DNA from: Staphylotrichum longicolle | Taxonomy: Eukaryota > Ascomycota > Sordariomycetes > Sordariales > Chaetomiaceae | Assembly: GCA_019096155.1 (NCBI GenBank) | Contig: JAHCVI010000001.1 | Location: forward strand, 7,254,001 to 7,318,000 | DNA length: 64,000 nt | Direction of reading: 5' to 3' | Part shown: one piece after another, positions 11,288 through 22,212 of the stretch | How the letters are laid out: each line of letters starts with the position of its first letter | How positions within the stretch are numbered: the stretch's first letter is position 1 | Notes under the pieces: model-generated | Told to the model about the DNA's origin: nothing | Databases searched by the model: none | Seen by the model: the letters and a program-made list of their open reading frames with translations, nothing else | Program-made: the position numbers and the translations under genes

Positions 11288-12625
11288 TTAGAACTTGAGC
11301 GGCTTGGGCTTCTCCCAGCTGAAGCTCTGGTTGGTGCCGAAGTGGCCGTTCTTGGCGGTCTGAAGGTAGATGGGCTTGGCGAGATCCAGCTCCTTGACAA
11401 TGACACCGGGGCGGAGGTCGAAGTTGTCACGGATGATCTTGACAAGCTCATCCGAGTTCTTCTCCGAGGTGCCGTAGGTGTCGACGTAGATCGAGAGGGG
11501 CTCAGCGACACCAATGGCGTACGAGAGCTGGACGAGGGCGCGGCGGGCGAGGCCGGCGGCGACGAGGGACTTGGCGATCCAGCGGCCGACGTAGGCGGCG
11601 GAGCGATCGACCTTGGAGAAATCCTTGCCGGAGAAAGCACCACCACCGTGGGCACCCCAGCCGCCGTAGGTGTCGACGATGATCTTGCGGCCAGTGAGAC
11701 CGGCATCGCCCTGAGGACCACCGATGATGAAGAGGCCGGAGGGTTGGATCTAGTCTCGGTCAGATAACACCATTCCAGGCCCGGGAGGCGTTGCAACTCA
11801 CGTGGTAGATGGTGCGGTCATCGAGATACTTGGCGGGGATGGTGGTCTTGATGATCTTCTCGAGGATCTCCTTGCGGAGCTTCTCGGTGGTGATATCCTC
11901 AGAGTGCTGAGCAGAGACGACGACGGTGTCCACGCGGAGGGGGACGACAGCACCGTTGTCGTGCTTGTACTCAATGGTGACCTGGGTCTTGGTGTCGGGG
12001 CGGAGCCACGGGAGGCTGCCGTCGCGGCGGGCAGCGGACATGGCAGCGTTGAGCTTGTGGGCGAAGAGGAGGGTCAGGGGGAACAGCTCAGGGGTCTCGT
12101 CGGTGGCATAGCCGAACATGATACCCTGGTCACCGGCACCGAGGTTCTCGAGGCGCTCGTCGAGATGGAGACCCTGAGCGATATCCGGGGACTGCTCCTC
12201 GATGGCGACGAGCAGGTTAAGGGTCTTGTAGTCGAAACCCTTGGAGGAGTCATCGTAGCCGATGTCCTTGACAGCCTTGCGGACAACCTTCTGGTAATCA
12301 AGCTTGGCCTTGGTGGTGATCTCACCGAACACCATGATCATACCGGTCTTGGTGGCCGTCTCGCAGGCAACCTTGGAGAGGGGATCCTCCGCCAAGCAGG
12401 CATCGAGGATAGCATCGGAGACTTGATCGGCGATCTTGTCGGGATGGCCCTCACCGACGGACTCGGACTAGTAAAGGCGGTCAGCGCCCGGTTCAAATTG
12501 TGCGCGCCATGGCGACAGCGGCTAGGACTTACGGTGAAGAGGAAGGTGCCCTCGTTGTAGTGCTTCCACCCGCTCACACCATCACCGTTGGTCCCGTTGG
12601 TACCGTTGACGCCGTTGGTAGCCAT
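11288..12625 (-). CDS. eth-1: S-adenosylmethionine synthase
   Basis: Makes S-adenosylmethionine from ATP and methionine in the cytosol. It is the fungal orthologue of yeast SAM1/SAM2 and Neurospora eth-1. Exons 12625-12533, 12467-11802 and 11749-11288 give 406 residues, normal for the family. The family landmarks are present: SESVGEGHPDKIADQVSDA just after the first intron, the hexapeptide GAGDQG followed by IMFGYATDE, and the P-loop-like GGGAFSGKDFSKVDRSAAY. The N-terminal leader is Asn/Gly/Thr-rich (MATNGVNGTNGTNG) and lies outside the catalytic fold. Introns of 65 and 52 bp carry GTAAGT and GTGAGT donors. The gene is divergent from GPN3. The product supplies methyl groups and also the radical-SAM cofactor used by the aminomutase at 25.4-27.2 kb. 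Confidence 0.96.
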
Positions 12626-13973
12626 TGTGAATTATGGGGAATGTGAAAACTCTGGAGAGGGGTTAGCGGCTGTCTTGGTGCGGGCACAAAATCCTGCTTG
12701 GGCACGCTTTGGGCGTGGAGGCGAGAATCTCGGCAAAGGGGGCTGTTCTCGAATATAGAGGAGTGTAAACACAACCGAGCCTCGATGAAGGAGCGAGGAG
12801 CAGTTATGCCACGAGCCACAGATGCTATTGGCTTATCGTCTCTGTTCGATTCGCGGGAAGATGGTGGTCTCCGAGAGCAGGGCGGGGGAAAGACAGCGAT
12901 GCCGGGGTCCGAATCCCGAAGGGGAAAAACACGTCGGGCCTGAGACTCACCTTTGCGGCAAAGAACAGAAACACCAAGACAGCCGGCTGGGAACAGCAGA
13001 CACAGCGGAAAACGGGAGGGGAGGGCAAATGTTTGCGCTTGAGGGATGATGGGGAAACAAAGACTGCTGGGGGGGGAAGTGGCAGTATTTGAGGAATTTT
13101 AGCCAGGTCCCTGGCGAAGAAGTGGCCGAGCGTCGGCCATTTTTCACCGCAAGGATGCGACGGGCGGCACGGCGGGGTACCGGAGCACCGCCAACCCTGC
13201 CGGGTGCACAAAATAATACGGAGAAGAGGCGATTGGCGCCCAAACTCCGGTCTCGACGGGGAGTCACCGACGGCAGCTGGTTGCAACTTGGAAGCCTGAA
13301 ACGTCCCCGACGGTGGCTGGCGAGCGCGTCTCAGGGCGTTCATAGGCCACAAGGGTTCTCCGAGCTCCTGACTCCGAGAGCGTGCCTGCGCCCATAGGGA
13401 TGACTGAATCCGTCGTCATTTCCGATCGCTCCCATATTTTGTAGCGGGTGGCACATCCTAGCTGCCGGACTGGTACCCAATACTTCGGGCTTGTCCTTTT
13501 TCGTCAGATTGCGCCATTGCTGCCCCTCACCGGCAGCATTGAGTTGCCCCACCGAGGGGCAGAATCCAGAAAAAAAACGGAAGCAGCACGTTGCGCCAGG
13601 GGGTCGATTGTGTCGTCGGTTTCCTTCGCAATTGTTCGGGGATCTGGAGATAGGATGCCACGGGCCGGAATGAGAGAACCCGCTAGGTGCCACGTGCAAG
13701 GGTGAAGCTCATGAAGGGTTCAGAAGAAGCACATTGACGTCCGTCTTTTGCAGCGCGCCCTAATGCGACAATGCTTGTCGACTGTCCCTCAAGGTGCTGT
13801 CACCGCCTTCGTAATACTGCCATGAGCTGTGAAGTCAGTCAGAACATTTTGCGGGGCCTTTTGTTGCAGCTCCCATCCATCCACCTGCCTACTGGGGCTT
13901 TCAGGATTCTTTCGTTTCACGGCCTCCAACCTCGACCGGCTGTTTCTTATCATCTCGTGTAAGCATTTAAATC
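12626..13973. other. Divergent intergenic region SAM synthase / GPN3
   Basis: 1,348 bp between two start codons. It contains a 17-bp inverted repeat at 13123-13139 and a CACGTG box at 13691-13696, 278 bp before the GPN3 start. CACGTG is the Cbf1 core in yeast sulphur-gene promoters, but here it lies about 1.07 kb from the SAM synthase start, so the link is weak. No ORF here is convincing. Confidence 0.5.
13123..13139. promoter_or_regulatory. 17-bp inverted repeat containing CCG-N5-CGG
   Basis: The sequence is TGGCCGA-GCG-TCGGCCA, with perfect 7-bp arms around a 3-bp centre, so it includes an everted CCG-N5-CGG pair. Zn2Cys6 fungal regulators bind paired CGG triplets of this kind. It lies 498 bp upstream of the SAM synthase start. 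The regulator is unknown. Confidence 0.3.
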
Positions 13974-14943
13974 ATGAGCAAGTACGGGGTTATGGTTATG
14001 GGCCCTGCGGGGGCGGGCAAGGTACGACGGTCTCTTCAATTCTGCTGTTGGCGCGTGCCGTCTTGCTGGGATGAGGTTGACCATTGATGCGCAGTCCACG
14101 TTTTGCGCCAGCCTCATCACGCACCTCCAGTTGAACCGTCGTTCTGCGTTCTACGTAAACCTCGACCCGGCCGCCGAGCACTTCGAGCACCAGCCAGATC
14201 TCGACATCAAAGACCTGATAACGGTGGAGGATGTGATGGATGAAATGGGGATGGGCCCTAACGGGGGGCTCATCTACTGCTTCGAATTCCTCATGGAGAA
14301 CCTCGACTTCCTTACCGAAAAGCTCGACTCGTTGACCGAGGAATACCTCATCATCTTCGACATGCCGGGCCAGATCGAACTGTACACACACGTCCCGATC
14401 CTTCCGAGACTCGTCAAGTTCCTGACGCAGCCCGGCGCGCTCGACATCCGGTTATGCGCGGCGTATCTGCTCGAGGCCACATTCGTCGTTGACCGCGCCA
14501 AATACTTTGCTGGTACGCTCAGCGCCATGAGCGCCATGATCATGCTGGAGGTGCCGCACCTCAACATCCTGAGCAAGATGGACCTGGTCAAGGACCAGAT
14601 GCGGAAGAAGGATTTCAAGCGGTTCATCACGCCGGACACGACATTGCTCGAGGATGACCCAGCGGATATCCTGCGGAAGAAAGCGGGCATCCAAGTTGAC
14701 GTGCACTCCGACCCAAAAGACAAGGACGCGCTCATGTCGGGCTCGACGTTCAAGAGGCTCAACACTGCTGTGGCGAGTCTGATCGAGAGCTTTAGCATGG
14801 TCAACTATCTCAAGCTTGACTGCACAGACGAGGACAGCGTGCAGGCCATCCTCAGCTACATCGACGACTTGATTCAGTACCACGAGGCGCAGGAGCCGCG
14901 GGAGCTGCAGGATGAGGAGTTTGAAGAAGAGGGGGAGATGTGA
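13974..14943 (+). CDS. GPN3: GPN-loop GTPase 3
   Basis: Small GTPase needed for assembly and nuclear import of RNA polymerase II, acting with GPN1 and GPN2. Exon 1 is 13974-14021 and exon 2 is 14095-14943, giving 298 residues. The intron splits the P-loop, GPAGAGK (residues 10-16) then ST. The diagnostic Gly-Pro-Asn loop is at residues 70-72 in MGPNGG. Other GTPase landmarks are NLDPAAEHF, the switch-2-like IFDMPGQIELY, and the base-recognition-like ILSKMDLVKD. The acidic tail (DEEFEEEGEM) is typical. The first ATG was chosen because it opens directly into SKYGVMVMGPAGAGK. The gene lies upstream of a convergent Apq12-type gene. RPB7, a polymerase II subunit, lies 3.8 kb downstream, probably by chance. 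Confidence 0.95.
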
Positions 14944-15244
14944 AGAAAGAATATTGCATGGCATAGGGCACGGTTGGATGGTTTCAGGTGTTCCGGCACG
15001 GTTGGCTTAGATTGGCCACTGGCCAGGTTGATTCGCATAGCGACGGAGTATGGTATTCAAAAGCCTTTCAATTTACCAACCATGAGGTTTTCCCCATAGT
15101 GGACAACAGTGAATTCGCTTGCGCTCTTTGTTCCCAAAATCCATGTCCCGAATGTCCTCTCTTGAACTCCATGACCGCAACGCCGTCCCAGAATAACCCC
15201 TTCAACACCACGACCAAAAAGTCCCACCCATCTCTCCCTCCCCA
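14944..15244. other. Convergent intergenic region GPN3 / Apq12-like
   Basis: 301 bp between two stop codons. It should contain the 3' UTRs of both genes. Nothing else is visible. Confidence 0.5.
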
Positions 15245-15892
15245 TCACCGCCATCCACCCTTCCCTTGCCCCCGCCCCTGCCCATGCTGATACCCTCCAT
15301 ACCCACCCCCCGCCCCCCTTTGCTGCCCGTACTGTCCCTGCTGTCCCTGCTGCTGCATCGCCTGCGCCTTCTCATACTCCCGCACCCACACCCCGACCCA
15401 CCCCATCACCCACCCGCCCACCTGGCTGCCGATCACGACGGCGTCGCGCAGGCTCCGCTCCACCCCCCGCTGCCAGACGAGGGACGCCAGCAGGCCCGCG
15501 CCGGCGTAGAACAGCAGCCGGAAGGCGAGGCGCGTCCAGAAGAGCATGATCCGCCGGACGATGCTGAGGATCTGCAGGATGACGACCGCGAGGAGCAGGA
15601 CGAGGGACGCCGAGACGATGGTGGGGGAGGAGGACAGGAGCGCGGCGAGGCGGTCGAGGAGGGGGAGCAGCGTCTGGGCGCAGAGGGTTGTGAGGTTGGC
15701 GAGGAGGGCGTTGAGGAGCGGGGCGGCGGGCGTGAGGATGCGGTCTTGGAGGGTGGGGAGCATTTCCTCGGGGAGGAGGTCTGGATTGGTGGGGGGCGGG
15801 TTGTTAGTGGGAGTTTGTTGTGAGGGAAGGCAGGGCGAGAGAGAGGGCGTGCCTTTTATGTAGTCCAGTGCCCAGTGCCATGGTATGTCCAT
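15245..15892 (-). CDS. APQ12: Apq12-type nuclear envelope/ER membrane protein
   Basis: Apq12 proteins sit in the ER and nuclear envelope and help nuclear pore biogenesis and lipid homeostasis. The diagnostic core is two close hydrophobic helices around a basic hinge: SASLVLLLAVVILQILSIV, then RRIMLFWTRLAFRLLFYAGA, followed by GVERSLRDA and WVREYE. The C terminus is a Gln/Gly-rich tail. Read straight through, the ORF gives 215 residues. A 72-bp segment (15852-15781) looks like an unspliced-frame intron with a GC donor, a CACTAAC branch site and a CAG acceptor. Removing it joins ALDYIK directly to DLLPEEMLPTLQ and gives 191 residues. I favour the spliced form but cannot prove it. Family assignment is by pattern and is fairly secure. 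Confidence 0.8.
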   Translation of the reverse strand: MDIPWHWALDYIKGTPSLSPCLPSQQTPTNNPPPTNPDLLPEEMLPTLQDRILTPAAPLLNALLANLTTLCAQTLLPLLDRLAALLSSSPTIVSASLVLLLAVVILQILSIVRRIMLFWTRLAFRLLFYAGAGLLASLVWQRGVERSLRDAVVIGSQVGGWVMGWVGVWVREYEKAQAMQQQGQQGQYGQQRGAGGGYGGYQHGQGRGQGKGGWR

Positions 15893-16735
15893 CTTTTTGA
15901 AACGTCAAACGTTCACGTTTTGGAAGGTGGGAGAATTGTTGGCAGCCTGCTCGTTGTCTCGGGTGGGTGGGTGTTGTTTGGTTTTGTAGAAGTTCCGGGT
16001 TACGTGGGGCAACTTGAAGACGCGGCGCGACCTGGACAAAGACGGGATGGGTGAGGTGTCCACTGCTGGGCTTTGCCAATGGGAATGCGAGATCTGGATC
16101 AATCAGTCTGGAATATTGACGGAGTATGCGAGACTACCGAGTTGAGAATGGCAGTTCTCTTCTATCTTGTTCTTTTCTTTTCTTTGAAGAATTAGTTCAG
16201 ACTTTTTGCTTTCTTTCAGAGCTTGCTGCGCTAGACACTAAAGTTCTCGAGCCACTGGGAATCAGAGTGGGGCTGTTGTTGACGCTGCAGAGAAGTTGAG
16301 TGCACAAAGGAGCATGCGAAACAATGATATCAAGCTTGACTTTAAGCCAGTCCTTTCCAATTTTCTATATATGATGTCGTTTTGCTATTTAGTTGATCTG
16401 AAATATTATTCTCGGCAGGATTTGCATCCGGAGAGTAACCAAAGGGGTATTGTGAAAGATTCCAATGTTGCAGATGCGTGCTCGATGTCTCAAATCCCGT
16501 CCCTCACCGGGTACCTCTCGTTGTCCTGCTTGTCCAAAATGCAGCCCATTGCAGTGAAGACCCAATCCTTGTTCCTTTGACTTTGGTCCTTACTCCCCCA
16601 TCCAATGCCGAAGTGGGCGTTGTAGCTGGTCCTGCTCAGTCTGCCCTTTCTCCAGATTCCCCGTCTCGGCATCTTCCATAGGTTGGTTCTCATTGACGGC
16701 CAATGCCATGGGGTGTGTAGATGTCACCAGTCAAT
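15893..16735. other. Intergenic region upstream of the Apq12-like gene
   Basis: 843 bp between two minus-strand genes. It holds the promoter of the Apq12-like gene (a pyrimidine-rich stretch lies near 16150-16220) and the 3' UTR of the Mpo1-like gene. No gene is supported. Confidence 0.5.
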
Positions 16736-17476
16736 CTACTCTGCCTTCGCAGCCTTGGCTGCCTTCCGCTCACGGAACTTGGCAATCTCGACCACGACCG
16801 CCTTGTCGACACGCTTCTTGAGCTCAGGCCGGTATCCCACCATGAACAGCAGCTCGAGCCAGACGAAGAGGGGCGCCAGGAAAATGGCCTGAAAGAGGTT
16901 GTCCAGCAACGCGGGGGCCCTGCCCTCGAACTTGCCGTGGCCGACAAACTGGGCGATCCAGCACACAATGTGCACCGCAATCGCAATCTGGTTGGTCCCG
17001 GCCGAGTCCTGCTGCCGGAGGTAGTTGGTCCCGGCCGCTGCGGCAAGACAGATGAGTGCCAGGGCACCTCCTGCAACGGGCTCGAGAAGGAGGTAGAGGC
17101 CACCCCAGGTCATGGCCGCAAAGGTCCCCAAGTTGGCATCAAGATAGGGCACCTGGAGCCAGGATGGGAGTGTGAAGAAGGGGCCATAGTTGGACAACTG
17201 ATAGTCGGGTTAGGTTAGAGGGGAGTGCGTTGCTACTGATGGTGATGTGGGAGGGGCTGCATACGACGGCGAAAAACGAGAATAGGATCAGAGGCACGCA
17301 CACCATGTGAATGATTACATTCACTTGGTTGTGGTGGTATGCACCATACTGGGGCTACGGGTTAGCTGCTGTGGACACATTGGACTCGATGCAACCGTTA
17401 TGGACTCGGCCATGGCGGTGTCAGGTTTGACGGGCGGGCTTACAAAGGTGAGCTGCTTCTCGAGATCGAGGGACAT
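16736..17476 (-). CDS. MPO1: Mpo1-like 2-hydroxy fatty acid dioxygenase (DUF962)
   Basis: ER membrane Fe(II)-dependent dioxygenase. Yeast Mpo1 cleaves 2-hydroxy fatty acids during phytosphingosine breakdown. Exons 17476-17444, 17348-17265 and 17197-16736 give 192 residues, close to the family's length. The first exon codes only MSLDLEKQLTF. The second gives YGAYHHNQVNVIIHMVCVP with the conserved HHN and downstream His. The third holds the second His cluster (HIVCWIAQFVGHGKFEGRAP) and the closing segment LLDNLFQAIFLAPLFVWLE. These histidines are the expected iron ligands. Several hydrophobic helices and a Lys/Ala-rich C terminus fit an ER membrane protein. All three exons are needed, because the last exon alone lacks the first His motif. 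The gene is divergent from RPB7. Confidence 0.92.
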
Positions 17477-18734
17477 GGCGGGCCACTACCACAGTATGGT
17501 GCTCAAAGAAGGGGAGGCTTGTTCGAGGAAAGGGGGGATATGGGACAAGCTCGGGTTTCAGCAACCTTTCAAGTCCTGCAATCCAGCACAGCCCTGCGCA
17601 CGGCAGCAGGACTGGAGCCCGCGTGTCCAGAAGGGTCTCCGGCGACGTGTTCGGCAGAAAGGGCGCAAGTGGCCGACGTTGATGGTGACGAAGCCAACGA
17701 CGATTTCGAGGGATGTCACGCGATGTTTGGCCGATTTGCGGCAGGTTGGGTACTCATTCCGCTCAATCCGCTGACCTGACTTGGCGGCCGCTGGGAACGG
17801 GCGCTGAGCAAAAAAGTGTGCCTCGGATGGTGGGGTACCCAAGCTGGTACCCAAGCTCCTTCCCCACGGGGGCTGTGGTGCTTGTCCCTGGGCATTGGCA
17901 ACGACGGGCAAGGGTGCTCTGCGCCATCGAATGTATGTCAGTGAGGTGGCCTGATGTCTCCAGTATTCTGTATTCGGAGTAGCATTTGCCTTCTCGACTC
18001 TTTCATGTGATTCTTGTTGAAAGCTCCAATTCACCTTTCGTTGGGGCACAGCAAGGTTCCTTGCCAGCCAGTTGCGGCACCTGCAAAGATGTGGAAGAGT
18101 TAACGTCATTGCAGAATTCTCAACCGAAATTGACGATACGAAGCTTCTCGAATGCGGCCGTCCATTTTCATACACGTGGAGAATCCGCAGCCTCCGATGA
18201 CTTCGAGTTCCGTTTTGCATGCTCTGTGCTATCCCACAGGGTTCCGAGCTTGGCCTTGGCGCCCTGGGGCACCTGTTCGGCTGTTCCTGCAGCTTACGCA
18301 CAGACCAATAGCTTAATCAACCCCGCTCCACTCAGCCCTTCCAGCCTTTTTCGCCCTGCTTCTGAAAGCGTCAGCCTCGCCTGTTGCATCCCACTTCGCA
18401 GCACCAGGAACAAGGCGGCGCATCAAAGCCGGTGGGGCCCGTCTTCCTGCTTCGCAACTCACGCAACCCACGCCTCAACACCTAATCGAATCGAGGGCCG
18501 GCGGCAGCATGTTGGGGTGCTTGTGCCTTCGCTGCCATTCTGTCAATTTCCAAGCCGGAAATTCAACCCTCTGACGAGACGACGACGACGACGACCTGAG
18601 CCACGCCGACGGCGCGCTTCTTCTCCCGACGACGCATCCCTCGAGCAACGCATCCGCATTTCACCCAGCGTAGAAAGCGTCTTCCTATCGCGAAACCGAC
18701 AACGGCGAGACGACCCTAATTACACTCCGCCACA
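17477..18734. other. Divergent intergenic region MPO1 / RPB7
   Basis: 1,258 bp between two start codons. A perfect 12-bp tandem duplication (GGTACCCAAGCT twice) lies at 17834-17857. A long ORF at 17986-18987 runs into RPB7 in another frame and is judged spurious. The last 150 bp before RPB7 are rich in CGACGA-type triplets. Confidence 0.5.
17834..17857. repeat. 12-bp perfect tandem duplication
   Basis: GGTACCCAAGCT occurs twice head to tail. Each copy contains the palindrome GGTACC. It sits 358 bp upstream of MPO1 and 878 bp upstream of RPB7. It could be a recent slippage duplication or a doubled protein-binding site. Confidence 0.6.
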
Positions 18735-19427
18735 ATGTTCTTCCTCCACAACCTCGAGCGGCGCGTCACGCTGCACCCGTCATATTTCGGGAGAAACATG
18801 CACGAGCTTGTCACGACCAAGCTGGTCAAGGATGTCGAGGGCACATGCGCGGGCGACTACTACATTATTGCCATCATGGACACATTCGACGTCTCTGAGG
18901 GCCGCATTCTTCCCGGGAGCGGCCTCGCCGAGTTCACCGTGGGCTACCGCGCTGTGGTCTGGCGGCCGTTCAAGGGCGAAGTGGTAGGACATGGCCTCGC
19001 TCCTGGGAGCCGTTCTTTGTTTCTTGGCTGACACAGCCAGATCGACGCCATCACCCAGACGGTGAATCCACACGGCTTCTTTGCCCAAGCCGGGCCACTG
19101 CGCCTATTCATCTCCTCCCACGTATGAGCGGCTCCGATTAGAACGGTCGAAAGCTTGCCCGGTCGCTGACGGATACCGCAGTTGATGCCCGATGAGATTC
19201 AATACGATGCCAGCGCGACACCAGCGCAGTTTACCAACAATGCCGATATCGTCATCGAGCAGGGAACACACGTGCGCGTCAAGATCATCGGCTTGCGCAC
19301 AGAAGTCGGCGAGATGTGGGCTATTGGCAGCATCAACGGCGACTTCCTTGGGTACGTGTAACAATCTACCAAGCAGCGCAAGTTGTCTAACTAACCATTC
19401 AACTTCTGCAGCTGTCTGCAAGCATAG
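18735..19427 (+). CDS. RPB7: RNA polymerase II subunit RPB7
   Basis: RPB7 forms the stalk of RNA polymerase II with RPB4 and binds the emerging RNA. Exons 18735-18983, 19041-19121, 19182-19351 and 19412-19427 give 171 residues, the same length as yeast Rpb7. The N-terminal tip domain (MFFLHNLERRVTLHPSYFG, then GYRAVVWRPFKGEV) joins a C-terminal OB-fold (EQGTHVRVKIIGLRTEVGEM, AIGSINGDFLG). The final exon codes only the last residues, CLQA, after a split Gly codon. If the last intron is kept, the frame closes after GYV, giving 170 residues, so both forms are plausible. An AG-ATG-like start context (CACAATGTTC) supports the first Met. The gene converges on the transporter at 22213-24249 after a 2.8-kb gap. 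Confidence 0.94.
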
Positions 19428-22212
19428 GAGCCTGACAGACCGGCTTGGCGCGCGAAATGGTGAAGCGAGAGAAGGGATTGTTTATCACACTGTGAGCTCG
19501 GAGTTTGTTGTGGGATTCTCGGCATATATGAAGACCGGCGTGGATCATCGGCTGGACTTCCTTGGTGATATAGAATGGTTTGCTGAGGAACTCACCCGTT
19601 CTCAACGTCACTACGTGCTTGACACGAGCTTGAGCTCATATGGCGAGGTCTTATCCAACTTGTAATATAGGACACCATGCCCGAGGGCTTATAAAGGAGA
19701 GGTATGCTCGAGTCGAGCTCTTTCAGGCTCTCTAACACCGAAGCAACTCGACATCTTCTAATTCGTCCGGCGGCATCTCGTAATGAGCAGATCGATGTCC
19801 CAGAACCAAGGCCAGGGTGAGTCCAAGCTGCAGTTCCCCACGCACTCCATCCATGAATCCTCTGTCATCGCCTCCAGATTTCCGTAGCCTCGACTTCCAG
19901 ACAAGCTGTTGATTTGAGAGTTGGTTGACAATCGAAGTGGCTTGTTCTCTGGCTTAGTCTACACGGCCAACATGCAGGCACTCCTCCCTATCTGTCAACC
20001 TCACTCGAAACACTCCTCCCCTGAAGTTCGCTTTATGAGATGGCATAAGTAAGGTCCAGTCTGTTTTTTATTGGCCCCGGCAAATCAGAACCCCCTCACA
20101 ACCCGATTAAGCCCTCTGAACACCGCCCACCGCCAAGGCGATGGTGTTGGCCTCGGGGGTTGTCTCCACCGACCGCCGCTATCAAGATGCGGCTGTTCCA
20201 CGGAGATTCGGCAACCTGCCTTTACCACATTCAGACCCAACTGCATATTCACATGGCATCATCGTTTGCCCCGCCCGAAGGCTTTCGGATACACCTGGTC
20301 GAGGAGGCGTGGGCTGGGACCAAAATCTTCCCAGAAAGTCAGCGTCGGGGTGATTTTCTTCTCTCCTCATGTCCAAGAGTGGCTTCCAGCCGGTGGTCTC
20401 CCTAAAACCACAAGCCTACCTGCTTCAGCGGGCCGTGTCTCCTACTCACCGCCTCTCGCTCTTTCTCATATGCCGACTTCCTGACGCCAGTCGTTCGACT
20501 CGAACGGCACACGGAGATATTCTTTACATTCCCAACCCATCCATTCACGGCCCGGCCCCGAGTCAAATCTGCATGCATCCTGCAGGAAATAAGCCACTCA
20601 GACCTCACCGGTTTCCTTTGTCCAACCAACGCAGGGCACCAGTGAAGCATGATCTACACGTGTACAGACGGACACCCATCTCGATAATCGACCCCCCGTT
20701 GTGTGCGGCGATTCCAAGATCTGTGGGAGGGGCTACGATTGTCTAGATTTCCCCGATCCGTGAGCATACAGATGAACACATGCGAGAGAATCTCAATCGG
20801 CGAGGTCTGCAGCCGTGGTCTGTCACTCACAGGGCACTTGTCCCCATTCGTATAAGTCAAGATGGGGGGTCCCCGCCAACCTCGACTCTTTGCCGAATAC
20901 CTCTGGTCTGATCATCAACAAGGAGCAAAGGAACGAGGATACGTCCCATCTTACACTGTAACCCCCCTTCGTGACTGGCACACGATATCCAACGAGCATC
21001 TTTCCGATGATACTCCCGCCACAGTGCCAACAACCCCTGTCTCCTGTGTCCATTGGCGAACTGGGTACGGTACGGCCCGCGGACAGTGTAGCATAACAGG
21101 GCGGCAGAAGCGAGCAACCAAAAGAGACGGCAGCAGATCAGAACGGGAAGGTAAGCAACCCAACACTAATGCAGAGCCTTGCTCACCGAGGAGGGTCACG
21201 GATCGACCCAGTCCTCTCGGATGGGCTGCCGCGGTTTCAAGGGCTGGTTTTCCGCGCTTCGCTCGCGTCCGTCCGCGATATCACTCCACCACCGTTGGAT
21301 ATCCGCACTGGGGGTTCGTTGTGATCGCAAGCTCTTCCCCATGCTGTGACGCCTTCCAATAAGATCCTGGCTTCTTTGAGGCCGAAGATAGGCGCTGGAT
21401 ACGCGGCAACAAGAGACACTTCCCCGGCTGTGGAGCGTGGGCTGTGTGGTTTGCCAGTTTTCCACTCATCCAAGCAAACTGTAGTCTTGCCGACTTGGTA
21501 TACACTCCGGGGCGTTTGGTAAGCCAGCTCCAAATTCGAACACGCCTGCAGATTGATGGACTGTGGACTGGCGGTACGGCCGCATCACAGGCCGGGCTTC
21601 GATGCATGCTGCATGTTAGTCCCTGAAGCATGAACCATCCGCATTCCTCATGCCTTGATCACACATGAAGGAACCGGGGAGGGGTTCATCGCATCTGCCT
21701 TGGGGTAAGTGAGAGGGTGTATGGTACGGAAGATGGTCGACTGCCGTGATCGTGTCCAACCTTCCACAAGCCCCTTGACCTGGAAGTTGGGTCTGTAGTG
21801 AAACCTTGAGAGTTACGCACATCACGGACTTACGCCCTGCGCCTTGCGCCTTGATTGTCTTTCCGTTCTATCCACTGTAGTTCGTGCATCTGTCACCGTC
21901 TTCCATGGAGCAAACGCCGTGGCTGCGGCATCTATCCTCATCTCGATCCAGCCGCCAGCCGCCCTTTCCCAATTCAAGACTACACCCCCTCTCAAAACAA
22001 ACATGATGCATCTTCCAACCTGCCCAATAACGCAACACCTCCACGAGACGCAAAGACCGCAACGACATCCCCTCTTCGCGTCTGGGCGTACCCAAAAAGC
22101 AAACGACCCCGTCCTCTGTCGTCCAAACACGGCATGCCGTGCCCTGCCGTGTCACCCAACCTGCATGTCCAGCTTGCCCTCCGAGCAGCTTGTAGGTTAC
22201 ACAACGTAAGCC
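19428..22212. other. Non-coding stretch between RPB7 and the transporter gene
   Basis: 2.79 kb between convergent genes. There are many short ORFs on both strands (for example 20071-20484 and 21844-22277), mutually overlapping, with no domain or consistent codon bias. I see no tRNA, transposase remnant or tandem array. A non-coding RNA cannot be judged from sequence alone. Confidence 0.45.

Noticed and set aside
11802..12560. 252-codon plus-strand ORF
   Set aside because: It is antisense to SAM synthase exon 2, acidic and repetitive, without family resemblance.
17986..18987. 333-codon plus-strand ORF running into RPB7
   Set aside because: It overlaps RPB7 exon 1 in the wrong frame, and its composition (Arg/Ser/Pro) is typical of out-of-frame reading.
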